A stretch of DNA of 64,000 nucleotides, taken from contig NC_030681.2 in NCBI RefSeq assembly GCF_000004195.4, positions 139,806,006-139,870,005 on the forward strand, read 5' to 3'. The notes below the pieces were generated by a model. That model ran no database searches. It was not told where the DNA came from and was given only the letters and a program-made list of their open reading frames with translations. How positions within the stretch are numbered: the first letter of the stretch is position 1; each line of letters begins with the position of its first letter. Positions 44,575 to 55,614 of this stretch are shown here, in pieces. Source of the stretch: Xenopus tropicalis (lineage: Eukaryota; Chordata; Amphibia; Anura; Pipidae). The translations under genes and the position numbers were made by a program.

Positions 44575-46130
44575 GCCAATATGGATCAGGAACTGTCTGC
44601 TTATTCTGAAGGTCTCCTATTGGCTATGTACAGCATTTATCTGTTAGCCAATATGGATCAGGAACTGTCTGCTTATTCTGAAGGTCTCCTATTGGCTATG
44701 TACAGCATTTATCTGTTAGCCAATATGGACTAGGACCTGGCTATTTACAGTATTTACGTAATACCCAGTCTGTATCAGGAACTATCTGTTTATTCAGTTT
44801 TACAATGACAGTGTACAGTATTTATCTATTAGCCAATATTGACTAGGGACTGCCTGCTTATTCTAAATGTCTCCTATTGGCTATGTACAGTATTTATCTA
44901 TAAGCCAATATGGACCAGGAACTGTCTGCTTATTCTGAATGTCTCCTATTGGCTATGTACAGTATTTATCTATAAGCCAATATGGACCAGGAACTCTCTG
45001 AATGTCTCCTATTGGCTATGTACAGTATTTATCTATTAGTCAATATGGACCAGGAACTCTCTGAATGTCTCCTATTGGCTATGTACAGTATTTATCTATA
45101 AGCCAATATGGACCAGGAACTCTCTGAATGTCTCCTATTGGCTATGTACAGTATTTATCTATAAGCCAATATGGACCAGGAACTCTCTGAATGTCTCCTA
45201 TTGGCTATGTACAGTATTTATCTATAAGCCAATATGGATCAGGAACTGTCTGCTTATTCTGAATGTCTCCTATTGGCTATGTACAGTATTTATCTATAAG
45301 CCAATATGGACCAGGAACTCTCTGAATGTCTCCTATTGGCTATGTACAGTATTTATCTATAAGCCAATATGGATCAGGAACTGTCTGCTTATTCTGAATG
45401 TCTCCTATTGGCTATGTACAGTATTTATCTATTAGTCAATATTCACTAGGAACTGCCTGCTTAGCTGGAATGTCTCCTATTTGCTATGTACAGTATTTAT
45501 CTATAAGTCAATATGGACCAGGAACTCTCTGAATGTCTCCTATTGGCTATGTACAGTATTTATCTATAAGCCAATATGGACCAGGAACTCTCTGAATGTC
45601 TCCTATTGGCTATGTACAGTATTTATCTATAAGCCAATATGGACCAGGAACTCTCTGAATGTCTCCTATTGGCTATGTACAGTATTTATCTATAAGCCAA
45701 TATGGATCAGGAACTGTCTGCTTATTCTGAATGTCTCCTATTGGCTATGTACAGTATTTATCTATAAGCCAATATGGATCAGGAACTGTCTGCTTATTCT
45801 GAATGTCTCCTATTGGCTATGTACAGTATTTATCTATAAGCCAATATGGACCAGGAACTCTCTGAATGTCTCCTATTGGCTATGTACAGTATTTATCTAT
45901 TAGTCAATATTCACTAGGAACTGCCTGCTTAGCTGGAATGTCTCCTATTTGCTATGTACAGTATTTATCTATTGGCCAATATGGACCAGGACCTGGCTAT
46001 ATACAGTATTTACGTAATACCCAGTCTGTATCAGGAACTATCTGTTTATTCTGTTTTACAATGACAATGTACAGTATTTATCTATTAGCCAGCATGGATC
46101 AGGGTTTAGGAGCTGTGTGCTCATTCTGAA
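44575..46130 (+). repeat. 63/72-bp minisatellite, about 22 units
   Basis: The short unit is 63 bp (AGCCAATATGGACCAGGAAC, TCTCTGAATG, TCTCCTATTGGCTATGTACA, GTATTTATCTATA); the long unit has nine extra bases (GTCTGCTTATTCTGAATG). Both lengths are multiples of three, so plus-strand frames such as 45481-45903 stay open (WLCTVFIYKPIWTRNSLNVSY). A diverged pair of flanking units (44725-44830 and 45983-46090) and a TTCACTAGGAACTGCC variant at 45440 and 45910 reveal higher-order duplication. No host transposon identified. Confidence 0.95.
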
Positions 46131-47549
46131 TGTATTACATCTATGTATCTATGGGACTTATCACTGCCAGAAATTGAAAGCAAGCTGTGATACACCCAGG
46201 CAGGCAGCTTGATTGACAGTTAATTTAGATTTTTTGTTTACGGTGGAATACCTTGAATACAGACCAAATACAGAGACTATACTTATACATACACTATACT
46301 TATATACACACTACACTTAAATACAGTCAAGTCTATACTATAATAGGCACAAACACTCCATAAAAAAACTGCTGTTTTATGTAACAGATCTGCAAAATAA
46401 TCCTTGCACTTGGAGGTTTGTGTTTTTAATTGCAACAAACCAAATTAAAACTGGACTGCAATGCTCCAAAATGGGGTTTCCCAGATATCATCAGGAAGTA
46501 AATCATGTTACTGATATTAAAATAGCAAAATTAATATTTTTTTTACAATTGTATATGTATTTAGCTCATTCTGAACTCTATTAGGAAATAAGACATTTTC
46601 CATCAGTCTGCAAAATGGGTATTTTTATGAGTAAATGTGTATTTGTTTCCATGGCATCATTGTTCATTCCAGCTTATACATCAAGACCTTCACACTGATT
46701 TCACTTTCTGCTCCAGAGTTAGTAAAATAAAATAGTTGGATTTCACTAACATTATGTTCAATGCCTATAATAATATACTATTCACTTCACTTTCCATCAG
46801 CCTTGACAGAATACATTTCTGTGCTTTTATATATAGCAAATTATATGGCAAATTCCCTCAAAAATAAACATGAAATGTGTAGAAATGTAATTGAATTATA
46901 AATAGGGCCTTGAGTTGCAATATATTTGGAGCAAGAGGCGGGATTTCCCAAACCAGCTGTTACTGTGACCCATTGTGACATCAGCACAAGGGCATATTCC
47001 AGGCAGTGAGCAGTAAGTGCCCCCCCCCATGCCAGAGCAAAGCAATACTGTTGCAGTGAGGCGCCGGGAACGCCCAACGCCTCACCAGTAGGGACGCCTG
47101 GATCTTCCACCGCCTTCCGCACTTGCTTGCCCAGAACTCCTGCCCTGGTTTTCTTACATTAAGTCCTGAAGGCACCCAAGTACCAGAGGGCTCCTCCCAA
47201 AGGCGACAGTTATAGGAAGACGTTTGAGCTCAGGCTGGAATCTTGGCATTTGCTCTGGGTTTGGAACAGGGTGTGACAAATACTTATTCTAAATGACCTA
47301 TCTAAGTACTTGGTCCACTCCATTCCCCATCAGAGGGCGATCACAGGCCCTAATGAATCTGCTTAGGATACAGCTAATTACTGTCTTTTTAATGCTCAAA
47401 CTAAAACATGCTCAAAAGTTGATTTCAAAAAGTGGAAAAGTAATGCTGAGTTAAATTGCCCCCCTGTAACTTACCCCCACATTCTAGTAAGTAGTTAATA
47501 AAGAGAAAAAAAAAGGGGCATCAAGCTGAGTTATAACTTCTGTTCTTTA
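46131..47549. other. no gene recognised
   Basis: Unassigned AT-rich DNA. Minus frames at 46841-47175 have no recognised motif. Confidence 0.4.
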
Positions 47550-47777
47550 AAGGGGAACTATTGCAGAAATGAAAATGTAATATAATCATTGTCTTATAGA
47601 AATATTTCTATATAACTAATTAAAAACTGAGTCTTTGTTTCTATTTAAGTTAGTCTTCTCTACTCCCCTCTCAGCAACCTGTGTCTCTTTAGTCTCTTTT
47701 TATGCAGAGTCGTATTGACAGTTAGATCCAATATTTCTTTAGGGGGGGACTCTCTTTCCTGGCAGATATGTTACAGA
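47550..47777 (+). mobile_element. T2-type MITE, subfamily D, partial
   Basis: TTTAAAGGGGAACTATTGCA then ACTGAGTCTTTGTTTC and CAACCTGTGTCTCTTTAG. It is cut off by the TA-flanked element at 47780 and does not resume after it. Confidence 0.5.
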
Positions 47778-47779
47778 TA

Positions 47780-49035
47780 CCGTATATACTCGAGTATAAG
47801 CCGATCCGAATATAAGCCGAGGTACCTAATTTTACCTAAGAAAAGTGGAAAAACCTATTGACTCGAGTATAAGCCTAGGGTGTCACCAGTAGGGCTGGTG
47901 CTAGCGAGCCAGCACACAAAGTGTGCTCATACTTTGGTTTAATTGAGTATCCCAAAAATTGCCCCCTGTCAAGCTTAAGAAATATATATAGGGTATAGAG
48001 TGTTTAGACAGTGGTGGCCTAAGAAAGGTACTAGAAAGGGACTAGACAAGGTGGAGTTGGCAAAGATCAGGAGAGACTGGAAAAGGCAAAGAACAGGAAC
48101 AACTGGCCTGACAAATGCGGGACAGGTGGGAACAAGATGGAACAGGCATAAAACAGGACAGACAAAAGCAGGACGGAACATTTAGATAATTCCCTACTAA
48201 GCATTATAGCATTTACTGTACATTGCTAATACAAGGAATATATTGAATTTTTATCCCTACTTTATATATATAACTTTATATAAATGCCCATGCCTCAGCT
48301 TGTAACAACCATAATGACTTATATGGACCTTAAATAACATAGGCAGGGCAAACATTGGGCCTGTACTCCAGTATGACTTGTTCGTATCAGCTTTTGTTGT
48401 GACTTGTGGCAGGTGCAGAAAAGGAGCAGTTGTGAGTAAAAAAGGTTGCATTGTGGGATAAAAATGGCAACTTACCAATTTTGCACATAACGCTTTTATA
48501 TCTGCTTCCCCAATTGGTTGCCCTTCAGCTACTGCCAAGCGACTTAAAGTTCCCTCAGTCCCACTCTCTGCCTATGCCAGCTTCCCAGAACCGCCATCCT
48601 GCTACCTGTGCGCTCTCTTCTCCTGTGCGCGTTTCTGATCTGCTTGGCGCCGCAGTCGCGCCAGTGACGTCACACATAGCCTTCAGTTACTCATGGCCTG
48701 ATCTTACAAGGTCTAAGATGAGGCCACGAGTAACTGAAGGGGGTGTGTGACGTCACTGGCGCGACTGCGGCGCCAAGCAGATCAGAAACACGCACAGGAG
48801 AAGAGCGCAAAGGAGAAGAGAAGGAGCGCACAGTTAGGATGGCAGTTCTGGGAAGTTGGAATAGGGAGAGCGCAGCACAGGTATGCAAGTCCGTCGGGGG
48901 GGGGGCACATGGGCACTTCGGGCACATTGGGCACATCGGCACATCCATACCATATACTCAAGTATAAGCCGAGGGGTTAGTTTTTGAGCACATTTTTAGT
49001 GCTCAAAAACTCGGCTTATATTCGAGTATATACGG
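47780..49035. mobile_element. TA-flanked element, large copy with internal hairpin
   Basis: The left end CCGTATATACTCGAGTATAA and right end TTCGAGTATATACGG are flanked by TA on both sides. A second inverted set of the motif lies at about 47860 and 48955. The 1256-bp interior holds a purine-rich tract (48000-48180) and a GC-rich hairpin (48620-48800). No credible transposase frame. Confidence 0.75.
48620..48800. repeat. GC-rich 80-bp inverted repeat with paired CRE sites
   Basis: The left arm CTCCTGTGCGCGTTTCTGAT ... GTTACTCATGGCCT pairs with the right arm AGGCCACGAGTAACTGAAGG ... AAACACGCACAGGAG, with about 21 bases between. Each arm has TGACGTCA (48665-48672 and 48748-48755) and GGCGCCGCAGTCGCGCCA or its complement. 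Predicted to fold into a strong stem. Confidence 0.85.
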
Positions 49036-49037
49036 TA

Positions 49038-49589
49038 ACTAAAATAACCGACTCCAGCACAAACAAAATCTACCAAAATAAGTGACTCTGGCACAAACCC
49101 TGCATGTGGTGGGATTTCTGTATTAGATCATATTCTATGAAAATGAAGCCCCCCAAAAGATTTATTAGACCTGTGTCAATCACAATCTGACTCCAAATCC
49201 AGCATGAAGGGAGGCAGATTTCTAAGTTTCACCCCAATATTGTTTCCCATACCAGAGGTAAGCTATCCCTTATCTAGAGTGCTACGCAGTGCCGGATTTT
49301 TGCCGGGGGCACCGCGAGGCCCCCCCCGCTCATGTATGAACGCGCGACCCCCCTTCCCCAGGAGCGCACATGCGCCGTTAAAAGTCCCATACGGAGCAGT
49401 GGGGAGAGGTCCCCATTGCTTCATATGGGGGCATACTGCCCCTATGTTTGTGCCGCTCTGCCCAATGTATGTACTCATCAATCACATACATTGGGCAAAT
49501 CTGTAATATGGTATATACAATACCAAATCCTCAGCGCTCTAGATGTGATGATATTGGATGAAGTGTGAATGTCAATATATCAAAGCTTG
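49038..49589. other. no gene; fragment of CAGGGCCGGAT hAT family
   Basis: CAGTGCCGGATTTTTGCC at 49287 resembles the left end of the element at 57691. It continues GC-rich for about 100 bp but has no right end. The frames at 49204-49506 are not supported. Confidence 0.35.
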
Positions 49590-50060
49590 TGCTTGTGATC
49601 TTGCAGCTCCTCCTCAGATCGACCCCTTTGACTGGGTCCCAAAGTATTCACAGAAACAAATAGCCAGAGCGCATATACTGTATAAGAAAGCAAAAAACAA
49701 ATAATAGTGCAGTAGTATTTAAATCATATTCCCTAAACGAAACTAACACCCAGAGAGAATGTAAGTGCTCAATGAAAATACTAAGAACACCTTGTGTTGT
49801 GATGCAAAACTGCTTACCAGATTGCAATGATTTCAGGCCAAATATGGTATATCCACATGCGGGTAATAGCCATATCCTCAGTGAAGGAACAGAAAGAGAA
49901 GAGCAACAAATAGTGCAATATTGTTTATTTCAATAAACTGCTAAAAGCAATATTACTTACAGAATGTAGAAGAAACATGGGTTCTTAAACAGCTCAACTC
50001 GTTTCTCGTACTATCGGTATGCTTCTTCAGGAGCATATGTATGTGAATACATTGGGCAGC
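49590..50060 (-). mobile_element. Penelope-like or related retroelement tail with hammerhead-like motif
   Basis: On the minus strand GAGCATATGCTCCTGAAGAAGC-type sequence at 50040-50020 leads into a short hairpin and GAAACGAGTTGAGCTG, followed by AAATAAACAATATTGCACTA. The same order (GAAGA, hairpin, GAAAC, AAATAAA, TTGCACT) is found at 52085-52250. Repeats with this arrangement in amphibians are associated with Penelope-like elements, which carry hammerhead ribozymes. Limits are approximate. Confidence 0.4.
49998..50032 (-). ncRNA. hammerhead-ribozyme-like core, degenerate
   Basis: The minus strand shows CTGAAGA (50030-50024), then CATAC-CGATA-GTACG, which folds as a five-pair stem with one A·C mismatch, then GAAAC (50005-50001). 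CTGANGA, a short stem II and GAAA are the hammerhead core in the expected order. The mismatch would be repaired if CATAC was once CGTAC, a typical CpG decay change. Helices I and III were not verified. Confidence 0.3.
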
Positions 50061-51107
50061 CCCACTAATATAGTCACTTTGAATGTAGGCTTTGCTGGAG
50101 TTACATATTTCATTTCAACAATTTTAGCGCATATACATATGATAACTCTGGTTAGAGTGCGGGCAAATGCAATAAATATATTGTTTATATTTAAATATTA
50201 TTTTTCCCATTGTGGCAAATCACACACAAGTTGGGCAAAATGTTCATACATGGCCATGGCTATGATAAGAGTGCATCAGTCTTACTGAAAATCTCAGTTA
50301 CCATTGCCACTGGCACAATAGAACAAAGGGGAGCTGGTAGTGACACTATTTATATACAAATACAGTAATGTTTTGCCCAGCTTGTGTGTGATTTGCCACA
50401 ATGGGAAAAATGACTGCCCATATTGATGGACATTACTGAGCAGAGGGTCGCTATTACCCTGGAATACTGGGCAGAAACGTGGGTAAAATATATATCAATA
50501 GGCATCTGAATGTTGCATTTGCACATTGCACTGCCTTCGTAATTAACCCCCCATGGGCACAACCTACAATTCCTTATAGCTGCTAAGTGTGGTAATGACT
50601 GAGAGGGTTTATGTTTTGCTACATACATAGCTAAATATAACACACACATATCCATAGCTGCTTTTTCCATGACTAAATTTGCAGATTTTATGATTTATAC
50701 CTATTTCAGGAATAATAAAGATGACTCAACTCAGAGCCGAAAAATAAAATCTGAATCAGTAAGCGGCATTGTTCCTCCGTCTCATTAAATTATATGTTCC
50801 AAAAATGACAAATCTGCCCAACTTTGGCAGCCAGAAACTTTATTTATGTTCTTTCTAAGTTCACACAATTAGATTTGTTATGTGTTCCTTCATATTTCAT
50901 CTTGTATTCCAGTTCTAAAATGTTTCCCCTGTTTGTCATGATTCACTATTCCCATTTTTACATTATTTTTGAAATCTGGAAAAGAAGATGTGATGAGAAA
51001 AAAGTGGAGAAAACAAATCATATTAAAGAACACTAATAGGAAAATGCTGTTAGCTCAGCTGGATGTTGTACTATGCACGGATGCTACAACTCTCAGTTAC
51101 TTATTTA
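50061..51107. other. no gene or named repeat; weak inverted pair
   Basis: TTTTTCCCATTGTGGCAAAT with CACACACAAGTTGGGCAAAA at 50203-50241 is answered by TTTGCCCAGCTTGTGTGTG then ATTTGCCACAATGGGAAAAA at 50372-50410. This is a 39-bp inverted pair about 130 bp apart, perhaps a MITE core. Confidence 0.5.
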
Positions 51108-51735
51108 TAGGTAAATAGTTACATAGTTAAGCTGGGTTGAGAAAAGACCACAGTCCATCAAGTTCAACCCTTCCAAGGGATCCCCAGGGCACATATATAC
51201 ACACACTTATACAGACCTATCTATACACTCACATAAATAAACCATATACAGTATACCAATAGCTATACTAGTTGTAGATTTTAGTATCACAATAACCTTG
51301 GATACTGTGCTTGTTCAAGAACTCATCCAAGCCCCTCTTAAGGTCCCCATACACGGGCTGATTCTAGCTGCCGATATTGATCCCTTAGACTGATTCGGCA
51401 GCTAATCGGCCCGTGTATGGGGACTACCGACAGGCCTGCCCTACCGATATCTGGCCTGAAATCGGGCAGATATCAATCAGGCAGGTTAAAAAATCTAGTC
51501 GGATCGGGGACCGCATCGGCTCGTTGATGCGGTCCCCAAACTGACTTTGCCTATACCCAGGGCCAAACGATCGGATTAGCCTGGATTCTCCCAATATCAC
51601 CCACCCGTAGGTGGGGGATATAGGGAGAAGATCAGCTCGCTTGGCGACATCGCCAAGCAAGCGGACCTGAAGAAGTATGGGGACCTTTATAGGCATTAAC
51701 AGAATCTGCCATCACAAATGTCACAACATCCTGCC
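51108..51735 (-). mobile_element. CR1-type LINE 3' end, split by a TTAA-flanked palindrome
   Basis: AGTTACATAGTTAAGCTGGG, AGTCCATCAAGTTCAACCC and, beyond the insert at 51342-51685, AGGCATTAACAGAATCTGCC. The inverted TTGAACTTGATGGAC is the same 3' UTR word seen at 43000. Only non-coding 3' sequence remains. Confidence 0.8.
51342..51685. mobile_element. TTAA-flanked GGTCCCCATACA palindrome
   Basis: GGTCCCCATACACGGGCTG to GAAGTATGGGGACC. TTAA on the left (51338-51341) and TTTA on the right, one base changed. It splits a CR1 fragment whose halves rejoin as CCCCTCTTAA-AGGCATTAAC once it is removed in thought. Confidence 0.85.
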
Positions 51736-52084
51736 CCCTTGGTTCCCTTTACTCATCAAGGTTGTAATTATTTATAAGACATACGGCCAATCATTGGAGC
51801 AGATGTGATGTCAGCTAAGTCTATGGTTTTTGTTAAAATAAGCTGGTGTGTGAATGTAACATTTTTTGATGACTGAAGCCACTCCCCACATTGCCATAAT
51901 TTATCAGTTATACCCACAGCCACCCTTCTGCTGGTCCTTGTTTGGAGGGTCTAACCATCTTGGATGCGGGGCAGGTGGAGCTTGAAATATGTACAGTTTC
52001 CAGCAAAAGGTTTCTCTGATATGGTGCAAATTTCAGTAGTTTAGCTTCTCATACAGTGTAGTAGGTTTGCCATTTCCACTTATG
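51736..52084. other. no gene or repeat recognised
   Basis: Unassigned. Confidence 0.4.
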
Positions 52085-52255
52085 GGTAACATGTAGACAA
52101 AGAAAAATCTAGAAGAACCCATGAGGTCTGAAACATGTAGTGCCATGCATCTCAAATAAAGGTCTAAAACTTTAATTGCACTGCTTGGCTCCTTATGGAT
52201 TCTTCTATGACTACGTGCAGTATTCCTCTGCAAAAATTCACTGCTCTCTCTTAAC
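52085..52255 (+). mobile_element. Penelope-like or related tail, second copy
   Basis: AGAAGAACCCATGAGGTCTG then AAACATGTAGTGCC, CAAATAAAGGTCTAAAAC and ATTGCACTGCTTGGCTCC. ACC-CATGA-GGT forms a small stem before GAAAC, parallel to the motif at 49998. The 191-aa minus frame over 52033-52608 has no recognisable domain and is not called. Confidence 0.4.
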
Positions 52256-52429
52256 AGCAATTTTCTGAACAAGGCCAACACCATCAGGTATCTACCTGGT
52301 AGAGTAAAATATTTCCTCCATGGGCCCAAGAAGGAGAAGGCGCACTCCCAATAAAGACTCCAGTTGTACCTTAAAGCAGAGTTCCAGGTGCTATTGCAGT
52401 TCTTGGTCATGAGCAGAGGTGTAAGGCTC

Positions 52430-52955
52430 AAACATGACCACTGTGTAGGCCATATATCAGAGAACTTACCATGCTCTGCAGGGTCTGGCTGGTTTGTGTC
52501 CTGTTCGGTGTCATGCTTGTTGTGGTGCACTTCGGGCACGTGAAAAGTTGCTTGCACATTTGTGCTGATTCTGACGCAAGCCGCACCAGGTTCTGACACA
52601 TGCTGCACCGGTCCTGGTACATTCCCCCCATGCGCAAAGCCCTTTTAAGGATTCCAGACACAGTAATTCCTTTCTAAGTGATCTTTCAGCTGAGCTGAGA
52701 AACTAAGCCTATTTCTTAGTATTGATCTTCTGGTTCCTGACTCTGCCTATTTGACTCTGCTTGATCATCCTGCCTGTTGCCAACCTCCTGCCAGTTCTGA
52801 CCTTGCCTCTGCCTTCTGCTTTTGCTTGTGTACATACTGCCTGCTCATTGCTGAACCATTGCCTGTTTGATCTTGCCTCCTCACTGCCTGCTCAGACCTC
52901 TGCCTGTTTGACCACAAGACTGCCTGAAATTTTGGCCTTCCTGCCTAGTTTACTG
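52430..52955 (+). repeat. possible LTR-like C/T-rich repeat
   Basis: CCTGACTCTGCCTATTTGAC, TGCCTGTTGCC and GCCTGTTTGATCTTGCC words are repeated loosely through 52720-52940, like 11490-11660. No termini or target duplication found. Confidence 0.3.
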
Positions 52956-53021
52956 CTTTACCTCTGTTTCCACTCTCAGGGGTTATACTTATAACCCCTG
53001 AGAGTGGAAACAGAGGTAAAG
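52956..53021. repeat. perfect 66-bp palindrome
   Basis: CTTTACCTCTGTTTCCACTC then TCAGGGGTTATA, two bases CT, and the exact complement TATAACCCCTGAGAGTGG, AAACAGAGGTAAAG. 32-bp arms without mismatch. Confidence 0.95.
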
Positions 53022-53252
53022 TAGTAGTGGAAGCTGTAGGGAAGTGTCCCTTGCCTCATCTGGCTTCCACTTCGTATCCCTGATGCCATGAGCACCTAAG
53101 GATCCCTGTGAGCACTCTAGTGAGTAAGCTGCCATTAAAAGGAAGAAATATAGGCTTATCATCCCACCATGACTGGTACTATATGGACAATATTGTATTG
53201 TAATGGAACAGCTGGCATTATACCTAAATGGTATTTTGAGCAAGGTATCAGT
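53022..53252. other. no gene or repeat recognised
   Basis: Unassigned. Confidence 0.4.
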
Positions 53253-53260
53253 ATATAAAC

Positions 53261-53567
53261 CAGGGATCCCCAACCTTGTATACCCATGAGCCACATTCAA
53301 ATGGAAAAAGTGTTGGGGAGCAACACAGGCATGAAAAATGTTCCTGGGGGTGCAAATAAGAGCTTGAATTGGCTATTTGGTAGCCCCTATGTAGACTAGC
53401 AGCCTATAGAAGGCTCTGTTTGGCTTTACACCGGGTTTTTATGCAATCAACACTTGCCTCCTAGTCAGAAATTCAAAAATAAGCACCTGCTTTGAGGCCA
53501 CTTGGAGCAACAGCCAAAGGGTTGGGGAGCAACATGTTACTTGTGAGCCACTGGTTGGGGATCCCTG
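53261..53567 (+). mobile_element. hAT-like MITE, complete
   Basis: Starts CAGGGATCCCCAACC and ends GGTTGGGGATCCCTG, flanked by ATATAAAC (53253-53260) and ATATAAAT (53568-53575), an 8-bp duplication with one change. TGAGCCACA near each end. It is the unexpanded relative of the 14261 fragment. Confidence 0.92.
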
Positions 53568-53575
53568 ATATAAAT

Positions 53576-54856
53576 AATAACTGCTGTTGCACTCTGTATA
53601 TTGTGTCCTTGTTATAGGTTTGCATTCATGTCATAGATGCCCATTTCTATATCACTATATAACATTTACCCCTCAGACATATATGGTATTGCATTTGTGT
53701 ATGTCTCCCCACGTCTCACCGACAGAGTTACAAATATATCATTGCTCACTGACAATATCAAGATGGCTTCCCCCATTAATAGCATGCCACTGATGCCATA
53801 GAAGTGCCAAGGTTCATTGAAATCGTGGATACCCACATTGTCCTGGATCAGAAAGTAGATGGCAAATTTAATGCCCCACAAATATCACCAAAGTGAAACA
53901 CAATATAAGTGCATATACATTGTAGAATGGTAATTTAGCCACTATCTAATGGATTGCCTTTTAAAAATTCCTGCTACGTTTGCTAGGCTCTAGGCTCATA
54001 CATGGGACCTCACGTTCCCAAGTCCTTAAAGAGCATTGAGGCTATTCATGATCTAATCTGTGGCACCTTTGGCTGTTTGCCATCTGCTCCTGTTGATTTC
54101 TTCATTTCCATTCTTGTAATTCTGTCCAGTACTTATCTATTCCTAATCAGCTTCCCCATCTCCATTTCCAAGAAATCCAATACTTAATGCTGCTATAAAT
54201 AATTTTATATATTATTTTTTAATAGCAATTTGAATTTACATTTGAATTCTGGTTGTAAAGTGACTTTTAAGTAACATTATCTAAAACTTCATCTAAAATT
54301 TGAAAGGTGTTTGCAGTGTTCTTTTGCGAGCAAAATGTAGTTTTCTGTGAAGACTGTACATGCCCTATGCAAAGTGCAATTTCAAAGGCAAATCACAAGG
54401 TTTTTACCCACAATGCAACATGCATCTCTAATTTCGTTATATTTCTGGCTGTGTTCCAAGTTGCAGCCGCCACAAGTGCAGCAGATGCTTCAGAAACAAT
54501 TCCGTTGGTGTTTTGCAGATGCAAGTTGCACTTAGCATTTTCAGAGTGTGAGTTGCATCACTTCCAAAGCTTGCATTCAAAATGGCATTTGCATCTAAAT
54601 CACTAGGTGCAAGTCTATTGTGCTTATTGCAACCTGCCATGGGAACCCTGGAATTATTACCAGGTCCAGGTTGGAAGTAGCTCCAAGGTCCTCAAGTGTC
54701 AATAGGTACAGATGCTCAGCATTCATCAGACAAGCCAGGAAGGGTCCACTGGCAACCATGTCAAGGCGCAGGAGCGTGTTTGGACCCAAGTACCTACCAT
54801 TTATAACACTGATCATTTAAAAGATACGGTGCGGTAAAGGCAACTCAGAGGTAGAG
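53576..54856. other. no gene or repeat recognised
   Basis: Unassigned. Part 54440-54640 is rich in TGCAAGT/ACTTGCA words (GCAGATGCAAGTTGCACTTA), perhaps an old palindromic repeat. Small frames on both strands are not supported. Confidence 0.4.
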
Positions 54857-54860
54857 TTAA

Positions 54861-55160
54861 GGTCCCCATACACCGGCGGATCCGCTCGTTTGGCCAAGCG
54901 AGCGGATCTTCTCCTGATATCCCCATCTACGGGTGGTAGAATCCAGGCTAATTCGGTCGTTTGGCCCTTGAGCCAAACGATCTAATTATAACAACGGGCA
55001 TAGGAAAAGTCGGTCCAGGGACCGCATCAACGAGCCGGTGTGGTCCCCGATCCGATTAGATTTTCTAACCTGCCCGATCGAGATGTGGCCGATTTCAGGC
55101 CAGATATCGGTCAGGCAGGGACCCATATCGGCAGCTAGCATCAGCCCGTATATGGGGACC
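54861..55160. mobile_element. TTAA-flanked GGTCCCCATACA palindrome
   Basis: GGTCCCCATACACCGGCGG to CCGTATATGGGGACC between TTAA (54857-54860) and TTTA (55161-55164). The orientation of the interior is inverted relative to 39040 and 51342 (GATCCGCTCGTTTGGCCAAG first). Confidence 0.85.
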
Positions 55161-55164
55161 TTTA

Positions 55165-55614
55165 CTCTACTCTAAAGCTGGCCATGCAACATTGTTGGAC
55201 TGTTACTGCTGCCTCTTATTGAACATTGTTCCGTTTCTGAGCACTATTGGTAAAAGCTGAAAACCCAGTCAGTCAATGAGCCCATTAATGGGTCAAAGGA
55301 AGAGCATTTGAAACCTCTGGCTTTGTGATGCCATCTTAATTCTGGGACAAATTTATAGTCTTGTGATCCTGCTGAGCAAGTTATTAAACTCCCTCAGGCT
55401 CTAATTTGTATGTAAATCTCTATAGGGAGAGCTTGCCTTAGACCTTTAGTAAGGATAATAAAGGTCACCTTAGAGTTCCATGATGGAGGGCTTTTATACA
55501 GGTAACAAAAAGCACAGGTTATACATAATATTGACATATTTTAAATTAAATGCTTCGTTATTTGTATCATGTATGGGTTTTAACCATAAGTGACATTACG
55601 AAGTACAGACTGAA
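55165..55614. other. no gene or repeat recognised
   Basis: Unassigned. Confidence 0.4.

Noticed and set aside
45481..45903. 140-aa plus-strand frame (WLCTVFIYKPIWTRN)
   Set aside because: Minisatellite translation with codon-sized units. It is kept as a finding about unit length but not called as a gene.
52033..52608. 191-aa minus-strand frame
   Set aside because: It overlaps a retroelement tail and an LTR-like repeat, has no recognised domain, and its composition is not clearly protein-like.
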